From an uncultured Clostridia bacterium (GTDB lineage: Bacteria > Bacillota > Clostridia > Christensenellales > Borkfalkiaceae): DNA of 43,807 nt. Below, piece by piece: positions 1 through 11,303 of the stretch. Below the pieces are notes generated by a model, which saw only the letters and a list, made by a program, of their open reading frames with translations, was not told the origin of the DNA and ran no database searches. Numbering within the stretch: the stretch's first letter is position 1; each line of letters starts with the position of its first letter. Where the stretch lies: positions 1 through 43,807 of the forward strand of contig CANQMN010000015.1 of the NCBI GenBank assembly GCA_947624965.1. Direction: 5' to 3'. The translations under genes were made by a program, and so were the position numbers.

Positions 1-2496
<2,496 letters not shown>

Positions 2497-2544
2497 TATA
2501 GCGAAAGGGGGAGGCGGAACGCATCCCCCGCGGGAGAAAAAAAG

Positions 2545-5130
2545 ATGGACGCAAATAAATTTACGCAAAAATCGGCGCAGGCGATCGAGACGGCGCAACA
2601 GACGGCGGCGGAGTACGGCAACGCCGAGCTCGGCACGCTCCACCTTGCGCACGCGCTCTTGGAGCGGGACGGGTTGATTTTTCGCGTGCTTTCCGGCGCG
2701 GGCGTAGACGCCCGCGGGCTCGCGGACGCGGTAAAGGAGGAGATCGAGCGGCTTCCCCGCGTCTCGGGCGCGGCGTCGGGCGCCTATCCCACGGCGGCGC
2801 TCGCCCGCACGTTGAGCGAAGCCGAGCGGATCGCGGACTCCATGAAGGACGAATACGTCTCGGTGGAACATCTCTTTTTGAGCCTTCTCGAAAACGCGGA
2901 GGAGCGGCTCAAAGGGGTATTCGCGCGCTTCGGCGTCGGGAAAGAACGCTTTCTCGAAGGGTTGAAAGGGGTACGGGGCAACCGAAACGTAACGAGCGAC
3001 AACCCCGAGGACACCTACGAGGCGCTCGAAAAGTACGGCGCCGACCTCACGGCGCGGGCGCGCGCGCACAAGCTCGAACCCGTCATCGGGCGGGACGAGG
3101 AGATCCGCAACGTCATCCGCATCCTTTCGCGCAAGACGAAGAACAACCCCGTCCTCATCGGCGAACCGGGCGTCGGCAAGACGGCGATCGCGGAGGGGCT
3201 CGCCCAGCGCATCGCGCGCGGGGACGTGCCCGAGGGGCTCAAAAACAAGACGCTGTTCGCGCTCGATATGGGCGCGCTCATCGCGGGCGCGAAGTACCGC
3301 GGCGAGTTCGAGGAGCGGCTCAAAGCCGTGCTCGGCGAAGTGTCGAAGTCGGAGGGGAAGATCCTTCTCTTCATCGACGAGCTCCACACCGTCGTGGGCG
3401 CGGGCAGAACGGAGGGCGCCATGGACGCGGGCAACCTGTTGAAGCCGTTGCTCGCGCGGGGAGAACTGCACTGCATCGGCGCGACGACGCTGGACGAATA
3501 CCGCAAATATATCGAAAAGGACGCCGCGCTCGAACGCCGCTTCCAGCCCGTGCTCGTCGGCGAGCCCACCGTGGAGGACACCGTGTCCATCCTGCGGGGG
3601 CTCAAAGAGCGGTTCGAGATCTTCCACGGCGTGCGCATCCACGACGACGCGCTCGTCGCCGCCGCGACGCTCTCCAACCGCTACATCACCGACCGTTTCC
3701 TTCCCGATAAAGCCATCGACCTCGTGGACGAGGCGGCGGCGATGGTCCGCACGGAGATCGACTCCATGCCCGCCGAAATGGACGCACTCAACCGAAAAAT
3801 TTTACAGCTCGAAGTGGAGGAGAAGGCGCTCGCCAAGGAGAAGGACAACCTCTCCGCCGCCCGCCTCGAAACCTTGCGCAAGGAGCTTGCGGAGAGCAAG
3901 GAGAGTTTCCACGGCATGCGCGCAAAGTGGGAGGACGAAAAGAACGCCATCCGCGCGGAGAAAGAGCTCAAAGAGCAGATCGACCGTTTGAGCGGGGAGA
4001 TCGATTCCGCCATGACGCGCGGCGAGCTGGAAAAGGCGTCGCGCCTGCGCTATGGGGAACTTCCCGCCCTGCAAAAGAAGCTCGAAGAGGCGAAAAAGAG
4101 CGTGAGCGACCGAGAGGACGCCATCCTGCAAGACGAGGTCACGGAGGAGGAGATCAACAAGATCGTCGCGCGGTGGACGGGTATCCCCGTCGCGCGGCTC
4201 AAAGAGGGGGAGCGCGAGAAACTCTTGCGCCTCGGCGACGACTTGCATCGCCGCGTGATCGGGCAGGACGAGGCGGTGAGAAAGGTCTCCGAAGCCATTC
4301 TCCGCGCCCGCGCGGGCATTTCCGACCCCAACCGTCCCATCGGTTCCTTCCTCTTTTTGGGACCTACGGGCGTGGGCAAGACGGAGCTTTGCAAGGCGCT
4401 CGCGGAGAACCTCTTCGACGACGAAAAAAACATCGTCCGCATCGACATGAGCGAATATATGGAGAAGTTCTCCGTCTCCCGTCTCGTCGGCGCGCCCCCG
4501 GGATACGTCGGCTACGAGGAGGGCGGCACGCTCACCGAGGCGGTGCGCAGAAAGCCCTATTCCATCGTCCTCTTCGACGAGGTGGAAAAGGCGCATCCCG
4601 ACGTGTTCAACATCCTCTTGCAGATCCTCGACGACGGAAGAGTTACCGATTCGCAGGGTAGAACGGTGGATTTCAAGAACACCGTCATCATCCTCACGTC
4701 CAACCTCGGCTCGGAATTTATCATGGACGGCGTGGAGGACGGCGAGATCGCGCCCGAGGCGCGCGAACGGGTGGACGCGCTCCTGAAACGCACCTTCCGT
4801 CCCGAATTTCTCAACCGTCTGGACGAGATCGTTCTCTTCCGCCCGCTCACGAAAAAGGACGTGGACGCCATCGTGGAGATCCTTTTGTCGCGGCTCTCCG
4901 CCCGTCTCACGGCGGAGGGGCTCGCGCTCGAAACGACGGACAGGGCGAAGGCTTACATCGCGGACAACGGTTACGACGGCGTTTACGGCGCGCGCCCGCT
5001 CAAACGCTTCTTGCAGGCGCATGCGGAGACGCTCATCGCGCGGTACATCGTCGAAAAGGACCCCGCGGCGGGGAGCAAGATCGTGCTCGATGCGAACGCC
5101 GACGGTCTGTTTTTGCGGCAAAACGATTGA
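2545..5130 (+). CDS. clpB: ATP-dependent protein disaggregase ClpB
   Basis: Hexameric AAA+ chaperone that, with DnaK, pulls polypeptides out of aggregates; cytosolic. The 861 residues have the full ClpB layout: a Clp N-domain (about 1-145), AAA+ domain 1 with Walker A GEPGVGKT at 206-213 and Walker B LLFIDEL, a long charged coiled-coil middle domain (about 405-520) which separates ClpB from ClpA and ClpC, AAA+ domain 2 with Walker A GPTGVGKT at 606-613 and Walker [10 protein letters not shown], and the C-terminal D2-small domain. There is no ClpP-docking tripeptide context that I recognise. The ATG at 2545 has GGGAG 8 nt upstream and gives the normal [14 protein letters not shown] N-terminus. 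It is followed by a regulator gene with its own promoter, so it is probably monocistronic. Confidence 0.96.
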   Translation: MDANKFTQKSAQAIETAQQTAAEYGNAELGTLHLAHALLERDGLIFRVLSGAGVDARGLADAVKEEIERLPRVSGAASGAYPTAALARTLSEAERIADSMKDEYVSVEHLFLSLLENAEERLKGVFARFGVGKERFLEGLKGVRGNRNVTSDNPEDTYEALEKYGADLTARARAHKLEPVIGRDEEIRNVIRILSRKTKNNPVLIGEPGVGKTAIAEGLAQRIARGDVPEGLKNKTLFALDMGALIAGAKYRGEFEERLKAVLGEVSKSEGKILLFIDELHTVVGAGRTEGAMDAGNLLKPLLARGELHCIGATTLDEYRKYIEKDAALERRFQPVLVGEPTVEDTVSILRGLKERFEIFHGVRIHDDALVAAATLSNRYITDRFLPDKAIDLVDEAAAMVRTEIDSMPAEMDALNRKILQLEVEEKALAKEKDNLSAARLETLRKELAESKESFHGMRAKWEDEKNAIRAEKELKEQIDRLSGEIDSAMTRGELEKASRLRYGELPALQKKLEEAKKSVSDREDAILQDEVTEEEINKIVARWTGIPVARLKEGEREKLLRLGDDLHRRVIGQDEAVRKVSEAILRARAGISDPNRPIGSFLFLGPTGVGKTELCKALAENLFDDEKNIVRIDMSEYMEKFSVSRLVGAPPGYVGYEEGGTLTEAVRRKPYSIVLFDEVEKAHPDVFNILLQILDDGRVTDSQGRTVDFKNTVIILTSNLGSEFIMDGVEDGEIAPEARERVDALLKRTFRPEFLNRLDEIVLFRPLTKKDVDAIVEILLSRLSARLTAEGLALETTDRAKAYIADNGYDGVYGARPLKRFLQAHAETLIARYIVEKDPAAGSKIVLDANADGLFLRQND

Positions 5131-5156
5131 ATTTCACAAAAACTTCCCCCGAAGTC

Positions 5157-5185
5157 TTTACAAACGCGCTCAAATGTTTTATAAT
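5157..5185 (+). promoter_or_regulatory. Sigma-A promoter of the DtxR-type regulator
   Basis: TTTACA (5157-5162) and TATAAT (5180-5185) with a 17-nt spacer. Transcription would start near 5192, leaving a very short leader that begins at the G-rich SD (5192-5200). Confidence 0.75.
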
Positions 5186-5204
5186 ATCATCGGGGGAAGG
5201 AAAG

Positions 5205-5570
5205 ATGAAAATTCGCGAATCGGAAGAGATGTATCTGGAAACCATATTGCTCCTCAAAGGCAAACATCCGAGCGTCCACGCCATCGACATTGCGGGGGAG
5301 CTCGGCTATGCGAAGTCCAGCGTGTCGCGCGCGGTGGGGCTTCTGCACAAAAAGGGATACATCGAGATCAACGGCAGCGACGAGATCACGCTCACGGCGG
5401 AGGGACTTGCGCGCGCATCGGACATCTACGAGCGGCACAGAGTCATCACCGCGCTCCTCATGAAGATCGGCGCGGACGCAAAGCTCGCGGAGGAGAACGC
5501 CTGCCGCATCGAGCACGTCATCTCGCCCGAACTTTTCCGCATTCTCAAACAGTTTGCGGAACAAAATTAG
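5205..5570 (+). CDS. DtxR/MntR-family metal-dependent transcriptional repressor
   Basis: A 121-residue regulator expected to bind DNA when loaded with Mn2+ or Fe2+ and to repress metal uptake genes. The N-terminal winged helix (HAIDIAGELGYAKSSVSRAV, wing LHKKGYIEI) is followed by the dimerisation/metal domain with the family signature ERHRVITALLMKIG and EENACRIEHVIS; the Glu and His residues in these match the MntR/DtxR metal-site pattern. It is shorter than B. subtilis MntR (142) and lacks the SH3-like third domain of DtxR, which is common in clostridial versions. No target gene (mntH, feoB) is present in the window. SD GGGGGAAGG precedes the start. The metal specificity cannot be read from the sequence, so I give no gene symbol. 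Confidence 0.88.
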   Translation: MKIRESEEMYLETILLLKGKHPSVHAIDIAGELGYAKSSVSRAVGLLHKKGYIEINGSDEITLTAEGLARASDIYERHRVITALLMKIGADAKLAEENACRIEHVISPELFRILKQFAEQN

Positions 5571-5593
5571 CGCAATGGGGTAAGAAATTTTGA

Positions 5594-5630
5594 GGGCCCG
5601 CCGCGGAAAACGGCGGGCTCTTTTCTCTTT
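5594..5630 (+). terminator. Intrinsic terminator after the DtxR-type regulator
   Basis: GCCCGCCG (5596-5603) pairs with CGGCGGGC (5611-5618) across a 7-nt loop, followed by TCTTTTCTCTTT. Placed 25 nt after the stop codon. Confidence 0.85.
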
Positions 5631-5660
5631 CTGCGTTTCCCGCCGCGCCGATGTTTCCGC

Positions 5661-5690
5661 AAAAAAAAGCGGCTTACGTCCGTAAGCCGC
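5661..5690 (-). terminator. Distal minus-strand terminator-like hairpin
   Basis: A perfect 10-bp inverted repeat GCGGCTTACG/CGTAAGCCGC (5669-5678 and 5681-5690) is followed on the minus strand by eight T residues (5668-5661). It looks like a strong intrinsic terminator, but the only minus-strand gene upstream, tRNA-Thr, already has its own terminator. Confidence 0.6.
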
Positions 5691-5732
5691 CTGCGGATAA
5701 GATCGTCGCCTTCGCGAAGAAAAAGCGCCAAT

Positions 5733-5764
5733 AAAAAAAGAAAGTGCGTAGGTCTTTCCTACGC
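5733..5764 (-). terminator. Second minus-strand terminator-like hairpin
   Basis: GCGTAGG (5746-5752) pairs with CCTACGC (5758-5764) over a 5-nt loop; on the minus strand it is followed by ACTTTCTTTTTTT. It may back up the tRNA-Thr terminator or end an unrecognised small transcript. Confidence 0.5.
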
Positions 5765-5866
5765 GAAAAGAAAAAAGAAGCCTTTTTTTACTTTAACTAT
5801 CTACATTTCGGAAAAATAAAAAAATTACGTTGCGGAACCCCCGATAGGCGCTCCTCGTCCGCGTAT

Positions 5867-5890
5867 AAAAAAACTCCCCGCAAAGGGGAG
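5867..5890 (-). terminator. Intrinsic terminator of tRNA-Thr
   Basis: On the minus strand CTCCCC/GGGGAG (5890-5885 and 5879-5874) with a 5-nt loop, followed by seven T residues, only 5 nt after the encoded CCA end. Confidence 0.85.
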
Positions 5891-5895
5891 CCTTT

Positions 5896-5971
<76 letters not shown>

Positions 5972-6004
5972 GCATTCTGCCTGTCTGCGCTCGCACGCTT
6001 TATT

Positions 6005-6033
6005 AGAATAGCAAAAAGCATGCGCGAAGTCAA
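6005..6033 (-). promoter_or_regulatory. Promoter of tRNA-Thr
   Basis: On the minus strand TTGACT (6033-6028), 17-nt spacer, TATTCT (6010-6005), placed 33 nt before the tRNA 5' end. Confidence 0.8.
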
Positions 6034-6061
6034 GCAAAATTTCGCCGCGAACGCAAATTTT

Positions 6062-6094
6062 TTCAAAAGCGGCGCCGTCCCCGTCGGGACGGCG
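6062..6094 (-). terminator. Terminator of the asd-dapA-dapB operon
   Basis: A 9-bp perfect stem CGCCGTCCC/GGGACGGCG (6094-6086 and 6081-6073 on the minus strand) with a 4-nt loop, 7 nt after the dapB stop, followed by CCGCTTTTGAAAAAA; the U-tract is imperfect. Confidence 0.65.
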
Positions 6095-6100
6095 TTTTCG

Positions 6101-6853
6101 CTACTTTGCGTCTGCGAGAAGATCGTCCATGCCGTACAGCCCCGCGGGGCGTCCGAGCAGCCATTTCGCCGCGATGAGCGCGCCGCGCGCGAAGATGTCG
6201 CGGCTCCGCGCGGAGTGCGAGAAGGTGAGGATCTCGTCCTCGCCCGCGAACATCACCTCGTGTTCGCCCACGATATTGCCGCCCCGCACGGCGTGGATGC
6301 CGATCTCCCGCTTGTCGCGCGCGTCTGTCCTTCCTTCCCGCCCGCAGACGTTGCGCTTTGTCCCGCCGTATCCCTCGTTCACGCTCTCCGCGAGCATGAG
6401 CGCCGTGCCGGAGGGGGCGTCCTTTTTGAGGGCGTGGTGCCGCTCCACGATCTCCGCATCGAACGCATCGCCGAGCGCTTGCGCCGCTTTTTTCACAAGC
6501 AGCCGCATGAGATTGATCCCGATGGAGAAGTTCTCGGAGCGGAAGATCGGCATATGTTCGGCGGCGCGCTCCACGGCGCGGAGTTCCTCTTCCGAATATC
6601 CCGTCGCGCCGAGCACGGCGGGGAGCCCGCGCGCTTGGCAGAAGGCGAGCCGTTCCTCCGTCCCGCGGGGGGAGGAGAAGTCCACGAGCGCGTCCGCCTG
6701 TTCGCAGACGCGGGAAAGGTCGGGATAGACGGGAAACGCCGCGGGCGCGGGGGAGATATCCACGCCGCAGACGACGTTCTCGCCCATGCGTTCCGCCATC
6801 GCGGCGACGGTCTTTCCCATTCTGCCGCATGCGCCGCAGAGGATGAGTTTCAT
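6101..6853 (-). CDS. dapB: 4-hydroxy-tetrahydrodipicolinate reductase
   Basis: Reduces hydroxy-tetrahydrodipicolinate with NAD(P)H in the diaminopimelate/lysine pathway. The 250 residues start with the Rossmann motif GACGRMGK at about 7-14, and carry the family signature ERHHALKKDAPSGTA in which the His and Lys residues are the catalytic pair, and the C-terminal substrate-binding half. Length is typical. Its ATG overlaps the dapA stop as ATGA, so the two are translationally coupled. In a spore former this branch also supplies the precursor of dipicolinic acid, an inference from pathway knowledge. Control is by the lysine riboswitch ahead of asd. Confidence 0.96.
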   Translation of the reverse strand: MKLILCGACGRMGKTVAAMAERMGENVVCGVDISPAPAAFPVYPDLSRVCEQADALVDFSSPRGTEERLAFCQARGLPAVLGATGYSEEELRAVERAAEHMPIFRSENFSIGINLMRLLVKKAAQALGDAFDAEIVERHHALKKDAPSGTALMLAESVNEGYGGTKRNVCGREGRTDARDKREIGIHAVRGGNIVGEHEVMFAGEDEILTFSHSARSRDIFARGALIAAKWLLGRPAGLYGMDDLLADAK

Positions 6854-7740
6854 GCGATCACCTTCAAACCGTAATGTTTCATCGCCGCGTAAAGTTCCGC
6901 CCGATGTCCCTCTTCGAGGGGGGTGAGGGGGGCGCGCGGCACGCCGGCGGAGAACCCGAGCGCGTTGACGCCCGCCTTCACGGGGATGGGATTGACTTCC
7001 GAAAAGCACGCCTTCACGAGGGGGAGCAGGGCGTCGTGGAGGGAGATCGCCCGCGCGAGATCGCCCGCAAGCGCCGCCTCCGCCAACGCCTTCACGTCCC
7101 GCGGGACGAGGTTGGAGACGACGGAGACGACCGCCGTCCCGCCCGCGCAGAGGATGGGCAGGTTGAGCGCGTCGTCGCCCGAATAGAGATCGCACTTTTC
7201 GCGGATGAGGCGCGCCGTTTCGAGGATCTGCGCCATGTTGCCGCTCGCCTCTTTGATGCCCGCCATGTTCGGAAGTTCCGCGATGCGCGCCATTGTCTCG
7301 GGCAGGATGTTCACGCCCGTGCGCGAGGGGACGTTGTAGGCGACGACGGGAATGGAGACCGCCTCGCAGATCGCGCGGTAATATTCCGCGAGTCCGTTTT
7401 GCGTGCACTTATTGTAGTAGGGTGTGATGCAGAGGAGCCCGTGCGCGCCCGCCCGTTCCGCGCGGATGCTCGCGTTCACCGCGTCGCGCGTGCAGTTCCC
7501 GCCCGAGCCGAAGAGCAGTTTCGTGCGCTCGCCGAACCGCTCGGCGGAAAACCGCATGAGCGAATCCTTTTCCGCCTCCGTCATCGTGGCGGGCTCGCCC
7601 GTCGAGCCGAGCACGACGAGGGCGTCCGTTCCGTTTTTCAGTTGAAATTCCGCGAGTTCGGCGAACGTTTCGAGGTCGACGCCGTCCTCCGTGAAAGGGG
7701 TGATGGTCGCCGTAACGCTTCCGCGTAAAAATCCGGTCAT
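6850..7740 (-). CDS. dapA: 4-hydroxy-tetrahydrodipicolinate synthase
   Basis: Condenses pyruvate with aspartate semialdehyde, the first step specific to the DAP/lysine branch. It is a 296-residue TIM barrel of normal length: the GSTGE motif (Ser46, Thr47), the catalytic Tyr in YNVPSRTG (Tyr135) and the Schiff-base Lys in GIKEASGN (Lys163) are all present. The start ATG at 7740 is preceded by AGGAGA at a good distance. It lies 55 nt after asd and overlaps dapB by 4 nt, giving the order asd-dapA-dapB in one riboswitch-led operon. The start at 7740 gives the expected MTGFLRGSVTA N-terminus. Confidence 0.96.
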   Translation of the reverse strand: MTGFLRGSVTATITPFTEDGVDLETFAELAEFQLKNGTDALVVLGSTGEPATMTEAEKDSLMRFSAERFGERTKLLFGSGGNCTRDAVNASIRAERAGAHGLLCITPYYNKCTQNGLAEYYRAICEAVSIPVVAYNVPSRTGVNILPETMARIAELPNMAGIKEASGNMAQILETARLIREKCDLYSGDDALNLPILCAGGTAVVSVVSNLVPRDVKALAEAALAGDLARAISLHDALLPLVKACFSEVNPIPVKAGVNALGFSAGVPRAPLTPLEEGHRAELYAAMKHYGLKVIA

Positions 7741-7795
7741 GCCGCTCTCCTTTGAACGTTTTTCTATCAGTGTATGATTTTCGCGCCGCGATTGC

Positions 7796-8872
7796 TCAAT
7801 CGAAATAGCCTTTTGCGGCGAGCAGTTCGGCAAGGAGCACGGCGCCTCCCGCCGCGCCGCGCAGGGTGTTGTGCGAACAGCCGATAAATTTCCAGTCGAA
7901 AAGTTCGTCCTCGCGCAGTCTTCCCGCCGTCACCGCCATGCCGTTTTCCGTCATGCGGTCGAGCTTGGGCTGCGGGCGGTCGTCCTCGCCGAGGTAGTGC
8001 AAGAACTGTTTGGGCGCGGAGGGGAGCCCGAGTTTTTGCGGCTCGCCCGCGTAATTTTTCCATGCTTCGAGGATCTGTTCCCGCGAGGGCTTCTTCTTGA
8101 AGGAGACGAACACCGCCGCCGTGTGCCCGTCCGAGACGGGGACGCGCAGACACTGCGCCGAGATGGCGGGCGCGTCTGCGGGAACGATCTGCCCGTCTTG
8201 CACCCTTCCCCAAATTTTGAGGGGCTCCTCCTCGCTCTTTTCCTCCTCGCCGCCGATATAAGGGATGATGTTGTCGAGAATTTCGGGCATCGTTTCAAAC
8301 GTCTTGCCCGCGCCCGAGATCGCCTGATAGGTGCAGACCGCCACCTTTTCGACGCCGAAGGGGAGGAGCGGGTGCAGAAGGGGAACGTACGATTGCAGCG
8401 AGCAGTTGCTCTTGACGGCGATAAACCCGCGCTTCGTGCCGAGCCGCGCCCTCTGCGCACGGATGACCGCGAGGTGTTCGGGATTGATCTCGGGGATCAC
8501 CATGGGCACGTCGGGCGTAAAGCGGTGCGCCGAGTTGTTGGAGACCACGGGGATCTCCGCGCGGGCGTAGGCTTCTTCGAGCGCTCGTATCTCTTCCTTT
8601 TTCATGTTGACGGCGCAAAAGACGAAGTCCACCTTGCCTTTCAGCGCGGCGGGGTCGGCACCGTCGAGCACCGTCATATTCTGCGCATAGGCGGGGACGG
8701 GGACCGTCATCGCCCACTTGCCGCCGACCGCGTCGCAGTACTTCTTTCCCGCGCTCCGCGCGCTTGCGAGAAGGGCGGCGGGGCGGAAAAAGGGGTGTCC
8801 GTCGAGCAGGGTGAGAAACCGCTGTCCCACCATGCCCGTCGCGCCGATGACGCCGACATTGTAAATTTTCAT
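7796..8872 (-). CDS. asd: Aspartate-semialdehyde dehydrogenase
   Basis: Reduces aspartyl-4-phosphate to aspartate semialdehyde with NADPH, feeding lysine/DAP, threonine and methionine. The 358 residues have the Rossmann motif GATGMVGQR at about 10-18, active-site Cys157 in VKSNCSLQ, and the ISGAGKTFE segment. The sequence pattern and length are of the archaeal/fungal-type Asd branch rather than the shorter E. coli or B. subtilis type; this is a judgement by eye. Start ATG at 8872 follows GGAGG with a 5-nt spacer. It is the first gene behind the lysine riboswitch, so the whole operon should be shut down when lysine is abundant. Confidence 0.94.
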   Translation of the reverse strand: MKIYNVGVIGATGMVGQRFLTLLDGHPFFRPAALLASARSAGKKYCDAVGGKWAMTVPVPAYAQNMTVLDGADPAALKGKVDFVFCAVNMKKEEIRALEEAYARAEIPVVSNNSAHRFTPDVPMVIPEINPEHLAVIRAQRARLGTKRGFIAVKSNCSLQSYVPLLHPLLPFGVEKVAVCTYQAISGAGKTFETMPEILDNIIPYIGGEEEKSEEEPLKIWGRVQDGQIVPADAPAISAQCLRVPVSDGHTAAVFVSFKKKPSREQILEAWKNYAGEPQKLGLPSAPKQFLHYLGEDDRPQPKLDRMTENGMAVTAGRLREDELFDWKFIGCSHNTLRGAAGGAVLLAELLAAKGYFD

Positions 8873-8905
8873 GGAGACCTCCCGTCGGGGTTTTATTTCG
8901 GTAAG

Positions 8906-8930
8906 AAAAAAGGCGGCTCGAAGAGCGCCT
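8906..8930 (-). terminator. Riboswitch-controlled terminator ahead of asd
   Basis: On the minus strand GGCGCTC pairs with GAGCCGCC (one bulged C) followed by TTTTTT, located between the aptamer and the asd start. It is the likely expression platform. Confidence 0.75.
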
Positions 8931-9110
8931 CCCGTGGCAGAAAAGCGCATCGCCGCAAGGCGACAGAAGCAAAGGTGTTGACCCTTACTTCCAACGCGCG
9001 GCGGAGGAACTCGCGCGTTTCGGCGGCGATACCCTTTCCCTTCGCCGTTGTGGCGGAGAGCCTCTTCTCTCCTTCGGCGGGGTACTCATGTTCTGCCGCT
9101 CCTCTTTTGA
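8906..9110 (-). ncRNA. Lysine riboswitch (L box) in the asd-dapA-dapB leader
   Basis: Read on the minus strand, the leader matches conserved blocks of the lysine riboswitch in order: GAGGAGCGGC then ATGAGTA near the 5' end, GAAGGGAAAGGG followed by TCGCCGCCGAA in the middle, a stem AAGTAAGGGT/ACACCTTTGCTT, and TTCTGTCGCC near the 3' end. The same blocks occur in the T. maritima and B. subtilis lysine aptamers as I remember them. The aptamer (about 8945-9110) is followed by a terminator hairpin and then asd. Lysine binding should favour termination. No covariance-model search was run. Confidence 0.85.
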
Positions 9111-9119
9111 GCAAAATCA

Positions 9120-9148
9120 ATTTTACCATACAAGCAAGTAAAAATCAA
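9120..9148 (-). promoter_or_regulatory. Promoter of the lysine riboswitch and asd operon
   Basis: On the minus strand TTGATT (9148-9143), 17-nt spacer, TAAAAT (9125-9120). The start point near 9113 coincides with the beginning of the aptamer. Confidence 0.75.
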
Positions 9149-9169
9149 GGAAAATTCACCCGATTTTAA

Positions 9170-9198
9170 TTGAAATATTTCTCGGTTTGTAGTACAAT
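9170..9198 (+). promoter_or_regulatory. Promoter of the 9.2-14.7 kb operon
   Basis: TTGAAA (9170-9175), 17-nt spacer, TACAAT (9193-9198). It is divergent from the asd promoter only 22 bases away, so the two could influence each other. Confidence 0.75.
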
Positions 9199-9254
9199 AG
9201 CAATACGGTGAAAAATTTTGCCGAAATTTTACGGGGAAAATCGGAGCATAGCGT

Positions 9255-10559
9255 ATGGCGGATCGGGAAAGAAAGGGGCTCGTCGCCCGTTGGTTGGAAG
9301 GAAAGGAGCGCAGCGAGGACTACGCGCGCAGTACCCTTCCCACGAGTCGGTTCGGGCTGTTTTGGGATATTTTGAAGGGGCGGTTCGGCAGGCTCATCCT
9401 CGTCAATCTGCTCGTTTTGCTCACCTTCCTTCCCATCGCGGCGATTGTGTTTTGGCGGTATGCCGCCATTGCGACGCAGGGCATCATCGGTCCGTACGGC
9501 GCGGCGCTCGGCGCGAGCTATCCCATCATCCCCAATGTCATGGGGGTCGCGGAGTACACCGTATTTCAGGCGGATCTGCTCTTCTTCGCGCTCTTTATCC
9601 CGGCGGGCGTGCTCGCGGGGGTGGGGCTCTCGGGCGGGATGTATATCATCCGCAACCTCATCTGGACGGAGGGCGTATTCGTCGCGAACGACTTTTTGCG
9701 CGGCATCAAGCGCAACTTCCTCAACGTGCTCGAAGCGGTGCTTCTCTTTACCTTCGTTCTCTTCGTCGCGCGGACGATGGGCAACCTTGCCGACTATATG
9801 ATCGCGGTGGGCAATCCCTATTCGGGCTGGCTGCTCGCCTCCAAGATCGTGGGATATATCCTCGTGGCGTTCTTCTTGCTCGTGTGCCTGTGGATGATCT
9901 CCCTCGGCGTCAACTACAAACAGGGAATTTGGGCGCTCTTCCGCAACGCCGTCGTCATGACGATCGGCACCTTCCCGCAGACGGTGTTCTTCGCGGCGGT
10001 CGCGCTGTGGCCCTTCCTTCTCATCGTGCTCGGCTCGCAGTTCATCCTCGTGATCGGGCTCGTCATCCTCATCCTCATCGGATTTTCCTATGCCATGCTC
10101 GTCTGGATGGACTATTGCCAGTGGGCGTTCGACCGCTTCGTCAACCCCACGATGGGCTACGCGACGGGCAGGGGACTCTACAATAAGGATAAGGAAAAGG
10201 GCAAGGACAAGACGGGCGGACAGCCCGCCTCGGAGAGCGCGGCGATGCGCGAGTACAAGCGCATGATCGTGGCGCAGGGGAAGAGCAAGCTCGTCTGCCG
10301 TCCCATCAAGCCCATCGACGACGACGTGGAAGTGTATCAGCTTCCCGATTCCTTCTCGCGCGAGGACCTTCGCCGCCTCAAAGAGAGCAAGGACGCCATG
10401 GAACAGGACGCGAAGGCGTACGAGGAAGAGCACAAGAACGACGAACAGTTCGTGGAATACAACAAGCAGTTCGAGGAGCGCGAACGCGCCCTGCAAGAGG
10501 ACTCGGGCAAGAAAAAGAAACCGCCGAGACCTCCCAAGATGCTCAACAAACGCAAATAA
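9255..10559 (+). CDS. DUF624/YesL-like six-helix membrane protein with long cytosolic tail
   Basis: 434 residues. Six hydrophobic segments are visible at about 47-67, 107-127, 158-173, 195-216, 240-260 and 262-284, giving an integral membrane protein. The spacing, with a PYGAALGASY-type loop after helix 1 and NFLNVLEAVLL before helix 3, resembles the DUF624 (YesL) family, whose role is unknown; many members lie beside carbohydrate genes, which is not the case here. The last 140 or so residues are hydrophilic and rich in Lys/Glu with a likely coiled coil (about 375-415) and a basic, proline-containing end. SD CGGAG lies 9 nt before the ATG. It is first in an operon with a methyltransferase 9 nt downstream. 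Family assignment is moderate; function is not known. Confidence 0.75.
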   Translation: MADRERKGLVARWLEGKERSEDYARSTLPTSRFGLFWDILKGRFGRLILVNLLVLLTFLPIAAIVFWRYAAIATQGIIGPYGAALGASYPIIPNVMGVAEYTVFQADLLFFALFIPAGVLAGVGLSGGMYIIRNLIWTEGVFVANDFLRGIKRNFLNVLEAVLLFTFVLFVARTMGNLADYMIAVGNPYSGWLLASKIVGYILVAFFLLVCLWMISLGVNYKQGIWALFRNAVVMTIGTFPQTVFFAAVALWPFLLIVLGSQFILVIGLVILILIGFSYAMLVWMDYCQWAFDRFVNPTMGYATGRGLYNKDKEKGKDKTGGQPASESAAMREYKRMIVAQGKSKLVCRPIKPIDDDVEVYQLPDSFSREDLRRLKESKDAMEQDAKAYEEEHKNDEQFVEYNKQFEERERALQEDSGKKKKPPRPPKMLNKRK

Positions 10560-10568
10560 GGAGACTTT

Positions 10569-11303
10569 ATGCCGCAGGCACGGGCATACGACAATCTTGC
10601 CGAGTGGTTCGAGCTCCTGAACGACGACTGCGACTATCCCCATTGGTCGCAGTATTTTATTGGGGGGCTCCGCGCGCTCGGCGCGGGGAAGAAGGGGCTG
10701 GAAGTCGGCTGCGGGAGCGGCGCGTTTTGCCGCGCGCTCACGCGGGCGGGCTATACGATGACGGGCATGGACATCTCTTCCGCGATGCTCTCCGTCGCGG
10801 CGCGCCGCGCGCGGGAGGAGGGGCTCTCTGTCCGTTTTTTGCAGGCGGACGCCGCAAAACTTCCCGCGGGCGAGAAGTTCGATTTTCTCCTCTCGCCCAA
10901 CGATTGCTACAACTATGTGCAGCAGAGCGCGCTCCTGCCCGCCTTCCGCAGGGCGGCGGCGCTCCTCCCGCGGGGCGGCGTGTTTTGGCTGGATGTGAGT
11001 TCGCCGTACAAATTGCGCAACAAAGTTGCAAATAATATCCTTGCGGACGACCGCGACGATATCGCGTATTTTTCCTTCAATCGGCTGCGGGAGGACCGCG
11101 TGGAGACGGACGTTACCCTGTTCGTGCGGCAAGAAAGCGGCGATTTCCGCCGTCTGGACGAGCGGCACGTGCAGTACATCCACGAGGAAGAGGACGTCGT
11201 CGGCGCGCTCCGCGCGGCGGGGTTTTCCGTCCGCGTCGAGGGAAAGCTCGGGGAGCCGAAAGAGGGGAGCGACAGGCTGAATTTTATATGCAGAAAGGCG
11301 TGA
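10569..11303 (+). CDS. Class I SAM-dependent methyltransferase
   Basis: 244 residues. The SAM-binding glycine motif LEVGCGSGAFC (about 38-48), the acidic residue closing strand 2 (GMDISSAML) and LPAGEKFDFLLSPNDCYNYV at motif IV give a class I Rossmann methyltransferase. The mid-section has the pattern of small-molecule methyltransferases in Firmicutes; the substrate cannot be told from the sequence. SD AAGGAGA precedes the ATG, 9 nt after the membrane protein stop. Its end overlaps the hslO start by 16 nt, which implies coupled translation with the redox chaperone. Confidence 0.85.
   Translation: MPQARAYDNLAEWFELLNDDCDYPHWSQYFIGGLRALGAGKKGLEVGCGSGAFCRALTRAGYTMTGMDISSAMLSVAARRAREEGLSVRFLQADAAKLPAGEKFDFLLSPNDCYNYVQQSALLPAFRRAAALLPRGGVFWLDVSSPYKLRNKVANNILADDRDDIAYFSFNRLREDRVETDVTLFVRQESGDFRRLDERHVQYIHEEEDVVGALRAAGFSVRVEGKLGEPKEGSDRLNFICRKA

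Larger units (their letters stand above)
5571..5895. other. Gene-free stretch holding several hairpins
   Basis: No convincing ORF in either strand. It contains the plus-strand terminator of the upstream regulator, then three minus-strand terminator-like hairpins downstream of tRNA-Thr (entries below). Between 5765 and 5866 the DNA is rich in A and T homopolymer tracts and shows no recognisable gene. Confidence 0.6.
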
